This document shows, one piece after another, positions 33,763 to 42,931 of a stretch of DNA of 64,000 nt. Position numbers and translations under genes: made by a program. How positions within the stretch are numbered: position 1 is the stretch's first letter; each line of letters starts with the position of its first letter. A model generated the notes under the pieces. The model was given only the letters and a program-made list of their open reading frames with translations, was not told the DNA's origin and did not search any database. Source of the DNA: Pseudobutyrivibrio sp. YE44. GTDB lineage: Bacteria; Bacillota; Clostridia; Lachnospirales; Lachnospiraceae. Location of the stretch: assembly GCF_900104335.1 (NCBI RefSeq), contig NZ_FMXT01000013.1, positions 1-64,000 of the forward strand, given 5' to 3'.

Positions 33763-35118
33763 ATGAACACTAATGAACCAATCAAAGACGTGTCGAAACT
33801 AGGCACCACAAAGACGTTGATTTTGGGTCTCCAGCATTTATTCGCTATGTTCGGAGCGACTATTTTAGTTCCAATTCTCGTCAACAATTATTTCGAAGGC
33901 GAAGGTCTTTCAATTCAAGTTACTCTATTTTTTGCAGGTGTCGGCACCTTATTTTTCCATTTTTGTTCTAAGTTAAAAGTTCCAGCTTTTCTTGGTTCTT
34001 CATTCGCATTTCTCGGCGGATTTCACACAGTTGCTAATTTGAATACTGGTATTTTTAAAAACATGACAATGGGTGAGAAGCTTCCATACGCATGTGGTGG
34101 TATCGTTGTTGCCGGATCCCTTTACTTAATTCTTGCGATTATTATCAAGCTTGTTGGAATCAACAAGGTTATGAAATATCTTCCACCAGTTGTAACTGGT
34201 CCTATTATCATTTGCATCGGTCTTTCACTTGCACCTTCAGCAATCACTAATGCATCTTCAAACTGGCTTTTAGCCATCATCGCACTTTCAGTTGTAATCA
34301 TCTTTAATATCTGGGGAAAAGGAATGTTCAAGATCCTTCCAATTCTCATGGGTGTTGTAATTTCATATGCATGCGCACTTGTTTTCAATGCACTTGGCAT
34401 GACAAATGCAGACGGCTCAGCAATCCTTGATTTTGCAGCTGTACACGAGGCAGCATGGGTTGGTCTTCCAGATTTCTTCATCTGCAAGTTCAATATCTCA
34501 GCAATCCTTGTTATGGCGCCAATCGCTATCGCTACAATGATGGAGCACATCGGAGATATGTCAGCAATCTCAGCTACAGTTGGAGAGGATCTCGTTACTG
34601 ACCCAGGTCTTCACCGTACACTTGTAGGTGACGGATTTGCTACAGCTCTTTCAGCATTCTTTGGCGGCCCAGCTAACACTACTTATGGTGAGAACACTGG
34701 TGTCCTTGAGCTTTCAAAGGTTCATGATCCAAAGGTTATTAGAATTGCAGCAGTTTACGCTATTGTACTTTCATTCATTCCAAAGATGGCCGACATTATC
34801 GGTACCATGCCTAGCGCAATCGTAGGTGGAATAAGTTTTATGCTTTATGGTATGATTAGTGCAATAGGAATCAGAAATGTGGTTGAGAATCATGTTGATT
34901 TCACACATTCAAGAAATCTTATCATTGCAGCAGTTATCCTTGTTTGCGGACTTGGCTTCTCTGATGGACTTACCTTTACAGTAGGTTCTACAGATATCAC
35001 ACTTACAAGCCTTGCTATCGCTGCAATCGCTGGTGTATTGCTCAATGCAATTATCCCTGGTAGAGATTACGAGTATGGTAATCCTGAGAGATACAGATTT
35101 GATAAAGAAGGATGGTAA
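33763..35118 (+). CDS. uraA: Uracil/xanthine permease (NCS2 family)
   Basis: A 451-residue permease with about 14 membrane segments. Family motifs are LGLQHLFAMFGATILVPILV at the start, FLGSSFAFLGGF near 81 and the substrate motif GGPANTTYGENTGVL near 305, where NTTYGEN marks uracil transporters. It imports uracil by proton symport. The next gene, upp, converts the uracil to UMP, so the pair is a salvage unit. GGGAGG precedes the start. Confidence 0.92.
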   Translation: MNTNEPIKDVSKLGTTKTLILGLQHLFAMFGATILVPILVNNYFEGEGLSIQVTLFFAGVGTLFFHFCSKLKVPAFLGSSFAFLGGFHTVANLNTGIFKNMTMGEKLPYACGGIVVAGSLYLILAIIIKLVGINKVMKYLPPVVTGPIIICIGLSLAPSAITNASSNWLLAIIALSVVIIFNIWGKGMFKILPILMGVVISYACALVFNALGMTNADGSAILDFAAVHEAAWVGLPDFFICKFNISAILVMAPIAIATMMEHIGDMSAISATVGEDLVTDPGLHRTLVGDGFATALSAFFGGPANTTYGENTGVLELSKVHDPKVIRIAAVYAIVLSFIPKMADIIGTMPSAIVGGISFMLYGMISAIGIRNVVENHVDFTHSRNLIIAAVILVCGLGFSDGLTFTVGSTDITLTSLAIAAIAGVLLNAIIPGRDYEYGNPERYRFDKEGW

Positions 35119-35134
35119 ATGCTGTTTTATTTTG

Positions 35135-35197
35135 ACAGCTATGCTGGCAAAATGAAATAGCTGTGAGGGCCTTGCCGAAGGCAATTTTAGATGGCCC
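35135..35197 (+). promoter_or_regulatory. Two hairpins in the uraA-upp gap
   Basis: ACAGCTAT (35135) pairs with ATAGCTGT (35157), and GGGCC-TTGCC (35167) with GGCAA and GGCCC (35193). Neither has a T-run. They may stabilise or attenuate the upp mRNA; no PyrR-type consensus is recognised. Confidence 0.45.
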
Positions 35198-35247
35198 GAA
35201 CTTCCTTATTTATAAAAGATAAGAAATTTTAGGAGGAATTTATTCTA

Positions 35248-35886
35248 ATGGAAAAATTAGATAATGTAGTAGAGTTAACACATCCTCTACTTCAGCACAA
35301 AATCACAATGCTTAGAGACAAGAACACAGGAACAGCAGAGTTCCGTGCTCTTGTAGAAGAAATAGCTATGCTTGAGGCTTTTGAAGCTCTCAACGATTTA
35401 CAGACAGTAGACATCGAGTGTGAGACTCCAATCGAGAAGTGCATGTCACCAGTTATCGCTGGTCGTAAGATGGCAATCGTGCCAATCCTTCGTGCAGGTC
35501 TTGGTATGGTTAACGGTATTCAGCGTCTCGTTCCTACAGCAAAGATTGGTCACATCGGTATGTATCGTGATGAGGAGACACACATCCCACACGAGTACTA
35601 CTGCAAGCTTCCAAGCCCAATCGAGGAGCGTCTCATTGTAGTTACAGATCCTATGCTTGCAACAGGTGGTTCTGCAATCGATGCAATCAGCCTTATCAAG
35701 CAGCACGGTGGAAAGCGCATTAAGTTCATGGCTATCATCGGTGCTCCAGAAGGAGTTCGTGCTCTTCACGAGGCTCATCCTGACGTTCAGATTTATGTAG
35801 GTCACATCGACCGTGAGCTTAACTCAGACGCATACATCTGCCCAGGTCTTGGTGATGCTGGAGATAGAATTTTCGGTACAAAATAG
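35248..35886 (+). CDS. upp: Uracil phosphoribosyltransferase
   Basis: A 212-residue type I phosphoribosyltransferase. It opens with [19 protein letters not shown] and carries PILRAGLGM near 77, the PRPP loop [17 protein letters not shown] near 130 and uracil-binding [17 protein letters not shown] at the C-terminus. It makes UMP from uracil and PRPP in the cytoplasm. It follows uraA by 130 bases and ends at a strong terminator. Confidence 0.96.
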   Translation: MEKLDNVVELTHPLLQHKITMLRDKNTGTAEFRALVEEIAMLEAFEALNDLQTVDIECETPIEKCMSPVIAGRKMAIVPILRAGLGMVNGIQRLVPTAKIGHIGMYRDEETHIPHEYYCKLPSPIEERLIVVTDPMLATGGSAIDAISLIKQHGGKRIKFMAIIGAPEGVRALHEAHPDVQIYVGHIDRELNSDAYICPGLGDAGDRIFGTK

Positions 35887-35911
35887 AACAAACTGTGAAT
35901 TTTCACATTTT

Positions 35912-35953
35912 ATCGCCTAATTAGTTTAAAATGCTAGTTAGGCGATATTTTTT
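35912..35953 (+). terminator. Terminator of upp
   Basis: ATCGCCTAA / TTAGGCGAT stem followed by ATTTTTTTTA. Confidence 0.85.
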
Positions 35954-35990
35954 TACTTTTCACACATGGATATTGAAAGGAGAAAAAGTT

Positions 35991-36689
35991 ATGTGGACTA
36001 TTGGGGAAATTAAGACAAGAGGCAAGGCAGCCTTTAAGGCAAACTATTGGAAATCTGTTTTGGTAGCGTTTATACTTTCTATCTTTACAGCAGGTGGTTC
36101 AGCTGCCTCACAAGCAACAAATAGTGATGATGCTACAAGCGAGGCTGCTGGTGTATTATCTGGTTTATCACCAGAACAGCAATTGACTATTTTGGGAATC
36201 CTTATGGGATTTGTTGGTATAGCTCTTGTAATCAGTATTTTAGTTCGTATTTTCCTTACTAATCCTATTCAGGTTGGATGCTACAGATTCTTCAAGAAGA
36301 ATGTGGAAGAGGGAGATGCTGAGGTTGGAACTATCAAAGAAGGCTTTGGTGGATATGGACATACTTTTGTAACCTTGTTCTTAAGAGATTTATTCCTAGG
36401 ACTTTGGTTCCTATTATTATTCATTCCAGGTATCGTAAAAACGTATTCATATAAGATGGTCCCATACATCATTAAGGATTATCCAGAATTATCTGCAACA
36501 GAGGTAATTACAAAATCTCGTCAGATGATGAATGGAAATAAGGGACGTGCTTTCCTATTGGACTTATCCTTCATTGGCTGGATTTTCTTAGGAATCATTA
36601 CCCTTGGTATTGTATTTGTGTTCTGGACAGGACCATATATGAGTAATACAGATGCAGCTTTATATCTTGAGCTTAAGAATAATCAGTAA
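35991..36689 (+). CDS. DUF975 family integral membrane protein
   Basis: A 232-residue membrane protein of the DUF975 family, recognised from MWTIGEIKTRGKAAFKANYW at the start and about five hydrophobic segments. The motif RFFKKNVEEGDAEVGTIKEGF and LLLFIPGIVKTYSYKMVPYII are typical of the family. Function is unknown; members sit in the cell membrane of Firmicutes. ATG 35991 is chosen with AAAGGAGA upstream, as the longer frame runs through the upp terminator. Confidence 0.8.
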   Translation: MWTIGEIKTRGKAAFKANYWKSVLVAFILSIFTAGGSAASQATNSDDATSEAAGVLSGLSPEQQLTILGILMGFVGIALVISILVRIFLTNPIQVGCYRFFKKNVEEGDAEVGTIKEGFGGYGHTFVTLFLRDLFLGLWFLLLFIPGIVKTYSYKMVPYIIKDYPELSATEVITKSRQMMNGNKGRAFLLDLSFIGWIFLGIITLGIVFVFWTGPYMSNTDAALYLELKNNQ

Positions 36690-36700
36690 ATAAGCAAACT

Positions 36701-36732
36701 AAAATGCTCCAGTGAAGGCTGGAGCATTTTTA
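36701..36732. terminator. Bidirectional terminator between DUF975 gene and metF
   Basis: AAAATGCTCC / GGAGCATTTT stem with T-runs on both strands between convergent genes. Confidence 0.85.
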
Positions 36733-36742
36733 TGTCTTGTTT

Positions 36743-37597
36743 CTATTTTATTGCTTCGCAAATTTCTGCAGTCATCTTTGGCTTGTTCATGCAGTAGATG
36801 TGGATGTGACCCATACCGCATTTACGAAGATCGTTGATTTGGTTGATGGCGTATTCGATGCCTGCCTGTCTCATGGCCTCAGGATCCTCGCTGTACTTTG
36901 CGCAAATATCAGCAAGCTTCTTTGGAACAGAAGAACCTGCCAAGGTGACAGTGGAACCAATCTGTTTAACTGAGGTGATTGGCATAATACCTGCAACAAC
37001 AGGAACAGTGATGCCAGCTCTGTCAGTACGCTCAATAAATCTGTAGTAGTCTGCATTGTCAAAGAAAAGCTGGGAGATAAACATCTCTGCTCCCATGTCC
37101 TGCTTCATTTTCATGAAGGCAATATCCGAATCCATAGAAATTGCTTCAGGGTGTTTTTCAGGATAGCAAGAAGCTGATATGCTAAGTGATGTGTTTTCGT
37201 TTAAAAAGTGTATAAGGTCTGTGGCATGAGGAAAGATTCGACGCTCAAACTGCTCATCAGACATGTCTCTTGGCTTGTCACCTCTAAGGGCAAGCACGTG
37301 GTTAACTCCAACCTCTTCCAAAGCCTTTGTAACCTCAAGGATATCGTTGGCTTCAGAACCTACGCAGGTCATGTGAGCCATTGCATCCATGCCCAAGGTG
37401 TTCTGGATGTAATTGGCAATGTCTACAGTTTTCTTTGAGTTGCTTCCACCTGCTCCATAGGTAACACTGATGAAGTCAGGGTTAAGTGTAGAAAGAGAAT
37501 CTAACACCTTGTAGCAGTTTTCAAATTCGTCATCTTTTTTTGGTGGAAATACTTCAAAAGAGAGAGAAAAATCACGGTCAAACATGTCTTTTAGCAT
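36743..37597 (-). CDS. metF: Methylenetetrahydrofolate reductase
   Basis: A 284-residue TIM-barrel flavoprotein. Signatures are SFEVFPPK near residue 14 (catalytic Glu), ISVTYGAGGS near 44, HMTCVG near 75, NVLALRGD-like HVLALRGDKP near 97, and FISQLFFD near 178. It reduces 5,10-methylene-THF to 5-methyl-THF for methionine synthesis. It is monocistronic on the minus strand. No S-box or T-box leader was found in the 180-base upstream gap. Confidence 0.93.
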   Translation of the reverse strand: MLKDMFDRDFSLSFEVFPPKKDDEFENCYKVLDSLSTLNPDFISVTYGAGGSNSKKTVDIANYIQNTLGMDAMAHMTCVGSEANDILEVTKALEEVGVNHVLALRGDKPRDMSDEQFERRIFPHATDLIHFLNENTSLSISASCYPEKHPEAISMDSDIAFMKMKQDMGAEMFISQLFFDNADYYRFIERTDRAGITVPVVAGIMPITSVKQIGSTVTLAGSSVPKKLADICAKYSEDPEAMRQAGIEYAINQINDLRKCGMGHIHIYCMNKPKMTAEICEAIK

Positions 37598-37776
37598 AGT
37601 TAATCTCCTTATTCATAGAAAGTGAGTATTAATAGGCGAATTTTCAGCTTTTGCGCATATTAATTTAACAAAATGTACACATTTTTTAAGTAAAAAAATA
37701 GTATCATATTCCATAGCGAAAAAAAAGGATAAAAGGGGAGTTTTGGGTAATAAGTAGTTCTAGGGAGTAATTTGTA

Positions 37777-40521
37777 ATGAATTTGCGACAGCTTAGGGGA
37801 GTAATTACAAAAACTGGAAAAATGGCATTCCCAGAGCACAGGGATTTAGTGCGCACATTCGGTGCCGACAGTATGGTGCTACTTAAAAATAATGGTATTC
37901 TTCCTATTAACAAAGGGAAGGTTGCATTGTTTGGAGCAGGTGCTGTTGACACTATTTTTTGCGGTATTTTTTACAACTACGTATTTACGGATGGAAACGT
38001 AAATGTTAAGCAGGGGCTTCTAAATAATGGCTTTACCTTTAGCACAGATACATGGCTTAACAAGATGGAAAAGCAGGTAAAGCTTTCTGAGAAAAAATAT
38101 ATTGGTAATTCTAGAACATCTAGTTTGTTTGCGGGAATGAAGGTTCGTCCAGCAGAGGTTCCAATTTCTGTTGCTGATATGGCAGAAGCAATTCTTGGAA
38201 CAGATACTTGTATCTATGTTACTAGAAGGCCTTATGTGTCAGATGAGGAGCTTCGAAATCAGGAAAAGCCTTATCAGTTTTCCAAGGTTGAATTGGAGAA
38301 TATAAATCTAATAACCAGTTCTTTTAAAAATGTAATCCTTGTGTTGAACTCTGGCATGATGGAAATCTCTTCTATTGCCAAAATGAAAAATGTTAAGGGA
38401 ATTATTCTCATGGGTGTTCCTGGAATGGAAGCAGGAAACTCACTGGCAGATGTGCTGACAGGAGCAGTGAATCCAAATGGACGTCTGACCTCTACTTGGG
38501 CGAAGAAGTATAAGGACTATTCAACCTGCCAGACACCAGCAAAAAGAAGTAAAGCTGAAAAGAATCATGAGATAGATTATAAGGAAGGCTTATACGTAGG
38601 CTATCGTTATTTTGATGCCTTTGATGTGGCACCTCTTTATCCATTTGGATATGGATTGAGCTACACAACCTTTGATATGAGCTTGGAATATTTTGAGGCC
38701 AGCTGGATATCTCTTATTATGAGAGTTAAGGTGACTAACACTGGAAATCATGCTGGTAGACAGGTGGTTCAGGTTTATTGCAGTTCGCCAGAAGGCAAAT
38801 TGGAAAAGCCTTATCAGTCTCTCTGTTCCTTTGGCAAAACTGGAAAGCTTAAACCAGGGGAATCCGAGGAGATAACTATAAAGATACCTATTATGTCGCT
38901 TACATCCTTTGATGACGAGCGTCTAGCATGGGTTATGGAAAAGGGAGATTATCTCTTTAGAATAGGTGCAAATTCTAGGGATACAAAAGTCTGCGCCAAG
39001 ATGGTACTGGATAGAACCACGGCAATCAAAAAGGTAACAAATGCTATGCCAGTTACTAAGGAGATGGAGTTCTTGACTCCACCTGCCCGTCAAAAGGAAG
39101 AAACAGGCTTTATTAAGGTGGCCTCTCTTTCAAGTAATGACTATAATTCTGAAAACAAAGTGGTAAAACCAAAGAAAGAATTTACTACCTATATACAGGA
39201 AGGAAGTAATTACTTATCTTATGTAAATAACAATGCCTATGACATTCCTTTTAGAGCCTATGAAAACATTGAGATAGTGAAGCCTTGTGGCAGTGCTACC
39301 TTCATTGATGTAATCAAGGGCAATGTAACCATGGAGGAATTTGTAGCTTCACTTTCACCAGAGGTGCTTGCAAGACTTGTAGTAGGTGCCACAGATGAGT
39401 CCAAGTATGACAGTGAAAATCGATTTAACTTCAACTTTTCACTGGATAAGAAGGGCTTAGAGGTTGCGGCTCGTACAACCTCTCAGTTTGCTACCACTCT
39501 TGGAATTCCTGGCGTCACCATTGCAGATGGACCATCAGGACTTCACATTATTGGAATACAGTGTACCTGTTTCCCATCGCCAAGTAATATGGCTCAGACC
39601 TGGGATATGAATTCCATGATAAGAATGGGGCGTGCCTATGGTAGAGAAATGGAGGAGTATGGTATCGACTACACCTTGGCGCCTCCACTTAATGTCACAA
39701 GAAATCCTATGTGGGGAAGGTCTTATGAGTTCTATTCTGAGGACCCAGCCTTAACAGGTATTATTGGTGCAGGATTTATTATGGGCGTAAAACGATACGA
39801 GGGAAGAAACGTTATCGTGAAAAATCTTGCCACCTACAATCAGGAAACTGAGGATACAGATGCTATCATAAATATTCCAAGAAGAGCCTTTGCGGAAATA
39901 TATCTTCGTCCTTTCTCTTCTTGTCATTTTATTAGCAGACCAGCAGGCTTCCTGTGCTCTGGAAATAGAATCAATGGCGTTCATACCTCTTCACAGAGAG
40001 GCTTGAACATAGATATCCTACGAAGAGATATAGGCTTTGAGGGCTTTGTTATGTCTGACTGGGGTTCAGTTTCTGATAAAGGTGAAGACATACACGCCGG
40101 CTGCGACTTGATAATGCCAGGCTATGATCCAGACAAGATTTTGGAATGCATGCTGAACGTTCCACCAACCTTCGAACCAGATGGTTACGTTACTGTAGTA
40201 GAAAAGGCATACTTATACGACGTGCCTATGATTCGCTATGAAAAGTGGGGTTCCTTCAAGCTTGATAAAGATGGTGATACTATCATCAGCACCACAGTTG
40301 CACCTGACAAAGAGATTAGTCATAAGGCTATTGAGTTACAAAAGGAAGGAATCTGCAACATTGTCGTGGAAGTCAATGGGGATAGAACCATCAGCTACAA
40401 GGGCTTTAACCGAGGACCATATTTAGCTCTTGGTGATTTGCAGTGGGCAGCCATTAACATCCTTTCTGAATTAAAAAATACTGCATCTATGCAGGAATTG
40501 TTAAAAAAAGCAAACATTTAG
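37777..40521 (+). CDS. Domain-swapped glycoside hydrolase family 3 protein
   Basis: A 914-residue cytoplasmic protein (no signal peptide) with GH3 domains in reverse order. Residues about 20-260 are the alpha/beta sandwich (DVLTGAVNPNGRLTSTW), about 300-400 a fibronectin-III-like domain (VTNTGNHAGRQVVQVY), and about 440-900 the TIM-like barrel. The barrel has ADGPSGLHI near 585 and the nucleophile Asp761 in VMSDWG. This C-then-N order is known from rumen bacterial beta-glucosidases. The substrate Lys-His motif before NNQE is KNLATYNQE here, so His is replaced by Asn and activity or specificity may differ. Likely substrates are short beta-glucosides. Confidence 0.85.
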   Translation: MNLRQLRGVITKTGKMAFPEHRDLVRTFGADSMVLLKNNGILPINKGKVALFGAGAVDTIFCGIFYNYVFTDGNVNVKQGLLNNGFTFSTDTWLNKMEKQVKLSEKKYIGNSRTSSLFAGMKVRPAEVPISVADMAEAILGTDTCIYVTRRPYVSDEELRNQEKPYQFSKVELENINLITSSFKNVILVLNSGMMEISSIAKMKNVKGIILMGVPGMEAGNSLADVLTGAVNPNGRLTSTWAKKYKDYSTCQTPAKRSKAEKNHEIDYKEGLYVGYRYFDAFDVAPLYPFGYGLSYTTFDMSLEYFEASWISLIMRVKVTNTGNHAGRQVVQVYCSSPEGKLEKPYQSLCSFGKTGKLKPGESEEITIKIPIMSLTSFDDERLAWVMEKGDYLFRIGANSRDTKVCAKMVLDRTTAIKKVTNAMPVTKEMEFLTPPARQKEETGFIKVASLSSNDYNSENKVVKPKKEFTTYIQEGSNYLSYVNNNAYDIPFRAYENIEIVKPCGSATFIDVIKGNVTMEEFVASLSPEVLARLVVGATDESKYDSENRFNFNFSLDKKGLEVAARTTSQFATTLGIPGVTIADGPSGLHIIGIQCTCFPSPSNMAQTWDMNSMIRMGRAYGREMEEYGIDYTLAPPLNVTRNPMWGRSYEFYSEDPALTGIIGAGFIMGVKRYEGRNVIVKNLATYNQETEDTDAIINIPRRAFAEIYLRPFSSCHFISRPAGFLCSGNRINGVHTSSQRGLNIDILRRDIGFEGFVMSDWGSVSDKGEDIHAGCDLIMPGYDPDKILECMLNVPPTFEPDGYVTVVEKAYLYDVPMIRYEKWGSFKLDKDGDTIISTTVAPDKEISHKAIELQKEGICNIVVEVNGDRTISYKGFNRGPYLALGDLQWAAINILSELKNTASMQELLKKANI

Positions 40522-40544
40522 GTCAAAATGTTTATTCTAAAAAT

Positions 40545-40598
40545 AACTCCCAACGTATACAATATGATGTGGAAAAATGTATACGAAGGGAGTTTTTT
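40545..40598 (+). promoter_or_regulatory. Terminator-like hairpin masking the next ribosome site
   Basis: AACTCCCAACGTATAC (40545-40560) pairs with GTATACGAAGGGAGTT (40579-40594) except for one 2-base internal loop, then T4 and ATG 40599. The right arm carries the ribosome site AAGGGAG. TATACA/TATGAT -10-like sequences lie at 40556-40568. It also follows the GH3 gene closely enough to end its transcript. Confidence 0.7.
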
Positions 40599-41948
40599 AT
40601 GTTAGCGCAAATATTAGCATTAGTGGTATTCGTGACTATGTTTGCTTTTATTGTATGGGATAGATTCCCAAAGCACTATGTCACACTTGCATGCGGAGCC
40701 TGTACTAGTATTTTTGTGTTTGGCTTTGCCATGAAAGATGCCAAAGCTTTTATTAATACTATGGCGGTAAAAGGTATTTTCACAAAGGAATTTTGGTATT
40801 CTGCAGGGGAGCATGCGGAACAAACCTCAGGTATCAACTGGGCCACTATCATTTTCCTATGGGGAATGATGATAATGGTAGAAGGAATGGCAGAGGCAGG
40901 CTTCTTTGACTGGCTTTGTCTCAAAATCGCAAAGCTTGCAAACTACGAGCCAGTAAAGATTTTTGTTTCCTTTATGATTTTGTCTTCAGTGCTTGCTATG
41001 TTCATCGATTCAATCACTGTTATCCTTTTCTTGGCAGCAGTTACAATTCGACTTGGACGTACACTGAAGTTCAACCCAGTTCCTGTTATCATGGCAGAAA
41101 TCTTCTGTGCCAACCTTGGCGGAAGTGCAACCATGTGCGGTGATCCACCAAACATCATCATTGGAACATCACTTGGATATTCCTTTGCAGATTTCGTAAT
41201 GAACACAGGTGCAATCGGAGCCGTATCGCTGGTAATCATCATCATTTATTTCTATTTCACTATGAGAAATCGTCTTCAGGATCCAGGTGACAGAGTAGAC
41301 CCTAGCACAATCGATGTTGAAGTAAAGATTGATAACATGAAGGAATTTTTAACTAGCACCATCATCTTTGGAGTCGCTGTAGCTCTTCTTGTTACACACG
41401 CCATCACAGGTCTTACAGTTGCCTTCATCGGTGTGTTTATTGCAGCCATCACTCTTATTACTGCAGGCAGAAAAGCGCCTATGCTTTTGAAGAGAGTAGA
41501 CTACGAGACACTTTTATTCTTCATAGGATTGTTTATAGTTGTAGGTGGTTTGGAAGAGACTGGAGTGCTTGTTGTAATCGCAGACTTTATCGCAAAGGTA
41601 TCTGGCGGCAACGCATATGTTATGATTGCCATCATCCTTTGGGTAAGTGCCATTGCATCAGCCTTCATTGACAACATTCCATTCTCCGCAACAATGATTC
41701 CTGTTATTAATGCACTTGCACAGGCAACAGGCGTAGACCTTGCCACAATGGCTTGGACACTTGCTATCGGAACAGACATTGGAGGAAGCATGACACCTAT
41801 CGGAGCCAGCGCCAACGTAGTTGGTATTTCCACAGCCGGTAAAGAAGGTTACCCTATCAGCTGGGCTACCTACTGCAAGGAACTCGTACCCGGCACCCTT
41901 ATCGTACTTGCTATCTCCATGATAAACATATACGTACGTTACCTCTAA
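40599..41948 (+). CDS. ArsB/NhaD-type ion transporter permease
   Basis: A 449-residue membrane protein of the ion transporter superfamily, with about 11 segments. Family motifs are NLGGSATMCGDPPNIIIGTSLG near 175 and the repeat motif DIGGSMTPIGASANVVGI near 395. These are shared by arsenite pumps, NhaD Na+/H+ antiporters and SLC13-type carriers, so the ion is not determined. ATG 40599 is chosen over the longer frame because AAGGGAG is upstream and the hairpin covers the alternative start. Confidence 0.75.
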   Translation: MLAQILALVVFVTMFAFIVWDRFPKHYVTLACGACTSIFVFGFAMKDAKAFINTMAVKGIFTKEFWYSAGEHAEQTSGINWATIIFLWGMMIMVEGMAEAGFFDWLCLKIAKLANYEPVKIFVSFMILSSVLAMFIDSITVILFLAAVTIRLGRTLKFNPVPVIMAEIFCANLGGSATMCGDPPNIIIGTSLGYSFADFVMNTGAIGAVSLVIIIIYFYFTMRNRLQDPGDRVDPSTIDVEVKIDNMKEFLTSTIIFGVAVALLVTHAITGLTVAFIGVFIAAITLITAGRKAPMLLKRVDYETLLFFIGLFIVVGGLEETGVLVVIADFIAKVSGGNAYVMIAIILWVSAIASAFIDNIPFSATMIPVINALAQATGVDLATMAWTLAIGTDIGGSMTPIGASANVVGISTAGKEGYPISWATYCKELVPGTLIVLAISMINIYVRYL

Positions 41949-41954
41949 ATACCA

Positions 41955-41993
41955 CAAGAGACTGAGCTTACCATTTTCAGTCTCTTGTTTTTT
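41955..41993 (+). terminator. Terminator of the ArsB/NhaD-type gene
   Basis: AAGAGACTG / CAGTCTCTT stem followed by GTTTTTTAT. Confidence 0.8.
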
Positions 41994-42130
41994 ATATTAG
42001 CTGGGGGCACCTCCCGCCTAAAGCTACATGCAGCATTTAGAGAATCATTATTTTGTGATTGAGCCTAGGCCTATATGGTGGGAGGTGCCCCCAGCCCTGT
42101 AAATTTTCAGAAGAGACTGAAAATGGTAAC
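41967..42130. repeat. Nested foldback element
   Basis: The left arm holds TTACCATTTTCAGTCTCTT (41968) and GCTGGGGGCACCTCCC (42000-42015). Their reverse complements occur in mirrored order on the right, GGGAGGTGCCCCCAGC (42080-42095) and AAGAGACTGAAAATGGTAA (42111-42129). The 64-base centre has no ORF. The left arm doubles as half of the terminator, so the terminator sequence has been copied in inverted form. Confidence 0.8.
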
Positions 42131-42221
42131 ATTTTTATGGTTTTGTGGCATTTAGAGGCTCGACTTCTTTTTTATAATGCTATAAAATAAAGTTAGGATA
42201 ATACTGGAAGGGGGTTAGTTT

Positions 42222-42860
42222 ATGGGGCAATTGATTATTTCAGTGAGTAGAGAGTACGGAAGTGGTGGACACGAAATAGCTACCATATTATCTGAGAAAT
42301 TCAATATTCCATTGTATGATCGTAATATGCTTGATCAGATGGCAGCCAGAAATGGCATCGAGGCCGAATCCCTTCATCAGCACGAGGAGATGAAGAGAAG
42401 GGGATTGGTGAGAACGGTTAGGGGACATTCGTCATCTGTTCAGGATTCAGTTGCGCAGCTGCAGTTTAATTTTATACGTGAGAAGGCTGCAAGCGGAGAA
42501 AGTTTTGTAGTGGTTGGTAGATGTTCTGAGAATGTGTTGCGTGGAAATCCTGCGCTGGTTTCTATCTTCGTTAGGGGTGACGAGGAGGAAAAGACACAGA
42601 GAATTTGCAGACTCTACAAGCTTAATAGGCTGGAAGCTAAGGCAAAGATGTTCCGCCATGATAAGAAGAGAAAGGCATATCATAATTATTACTCTACAAT
42701 GAAATGGGGAGATAGTAGAGGTTATGATATTTGCATTAACAGCTCTTTGCTTGGTGTGCAGGCTACAGCGGAGGTCTTGTGTGATATGGTTTCTCAGTTT
42801 GTAGAAACCAGGAAAGCTGCTGAGGCGGAAGAGGCAGCTACTGAGAAGAAATCAAGTTAG
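42222..42860 (+). CDS. Cytidylate-kinase-like family protein (paralogue 2)
   Basis: A 212-residue relative of the protein at 23864. It opens with IISVSREYGSGGHEIATIL and IPLYDRNMLDQMA, again with GSGG replacing a classical GK[ST] loop, and has FVVVGRCSENVL and a basic lid region (MFRHDKKRKAYHNYYS). Function is unproven for this family. The C-terminus is Ala/Glu-rich. GGAAGGGGG precedes the start. It is 71 bases upstream of the sensor operon and may lead into it. Confidence 0.72.
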   Translation: MGQLIISVSREYGSGGHEIATILSEKFNIPLYDRNMLDQMAARNGIEAESLHQHEEMKRRGLVRTVRGHSSSVQDSVAQLQFNFIREKAASGESFVVVGRCSENVLRGNPALVSIFVRGDEEEKTQRICRLYKLNRLEAKAKMFRHDKKRKAYHNYYSTMKWGDSRGYDICINSSLLGVQATAEVLCDMVSQFVETRKAAEAEEAATEKKSS

Positions 42861-42931
42861 TAGTTTTGGGGTTTTGACTTTCTTCTGAAGGGGAGAAGGT
42901 CACAGGTTTTAAGAAGGATTTTTGGGGAATA

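Noticed and set aside
37598-37776. S-box or T-box leader for metF
   Set aside because: No conserved S-box stem motifs or T-box sequence were found on the minus strand.
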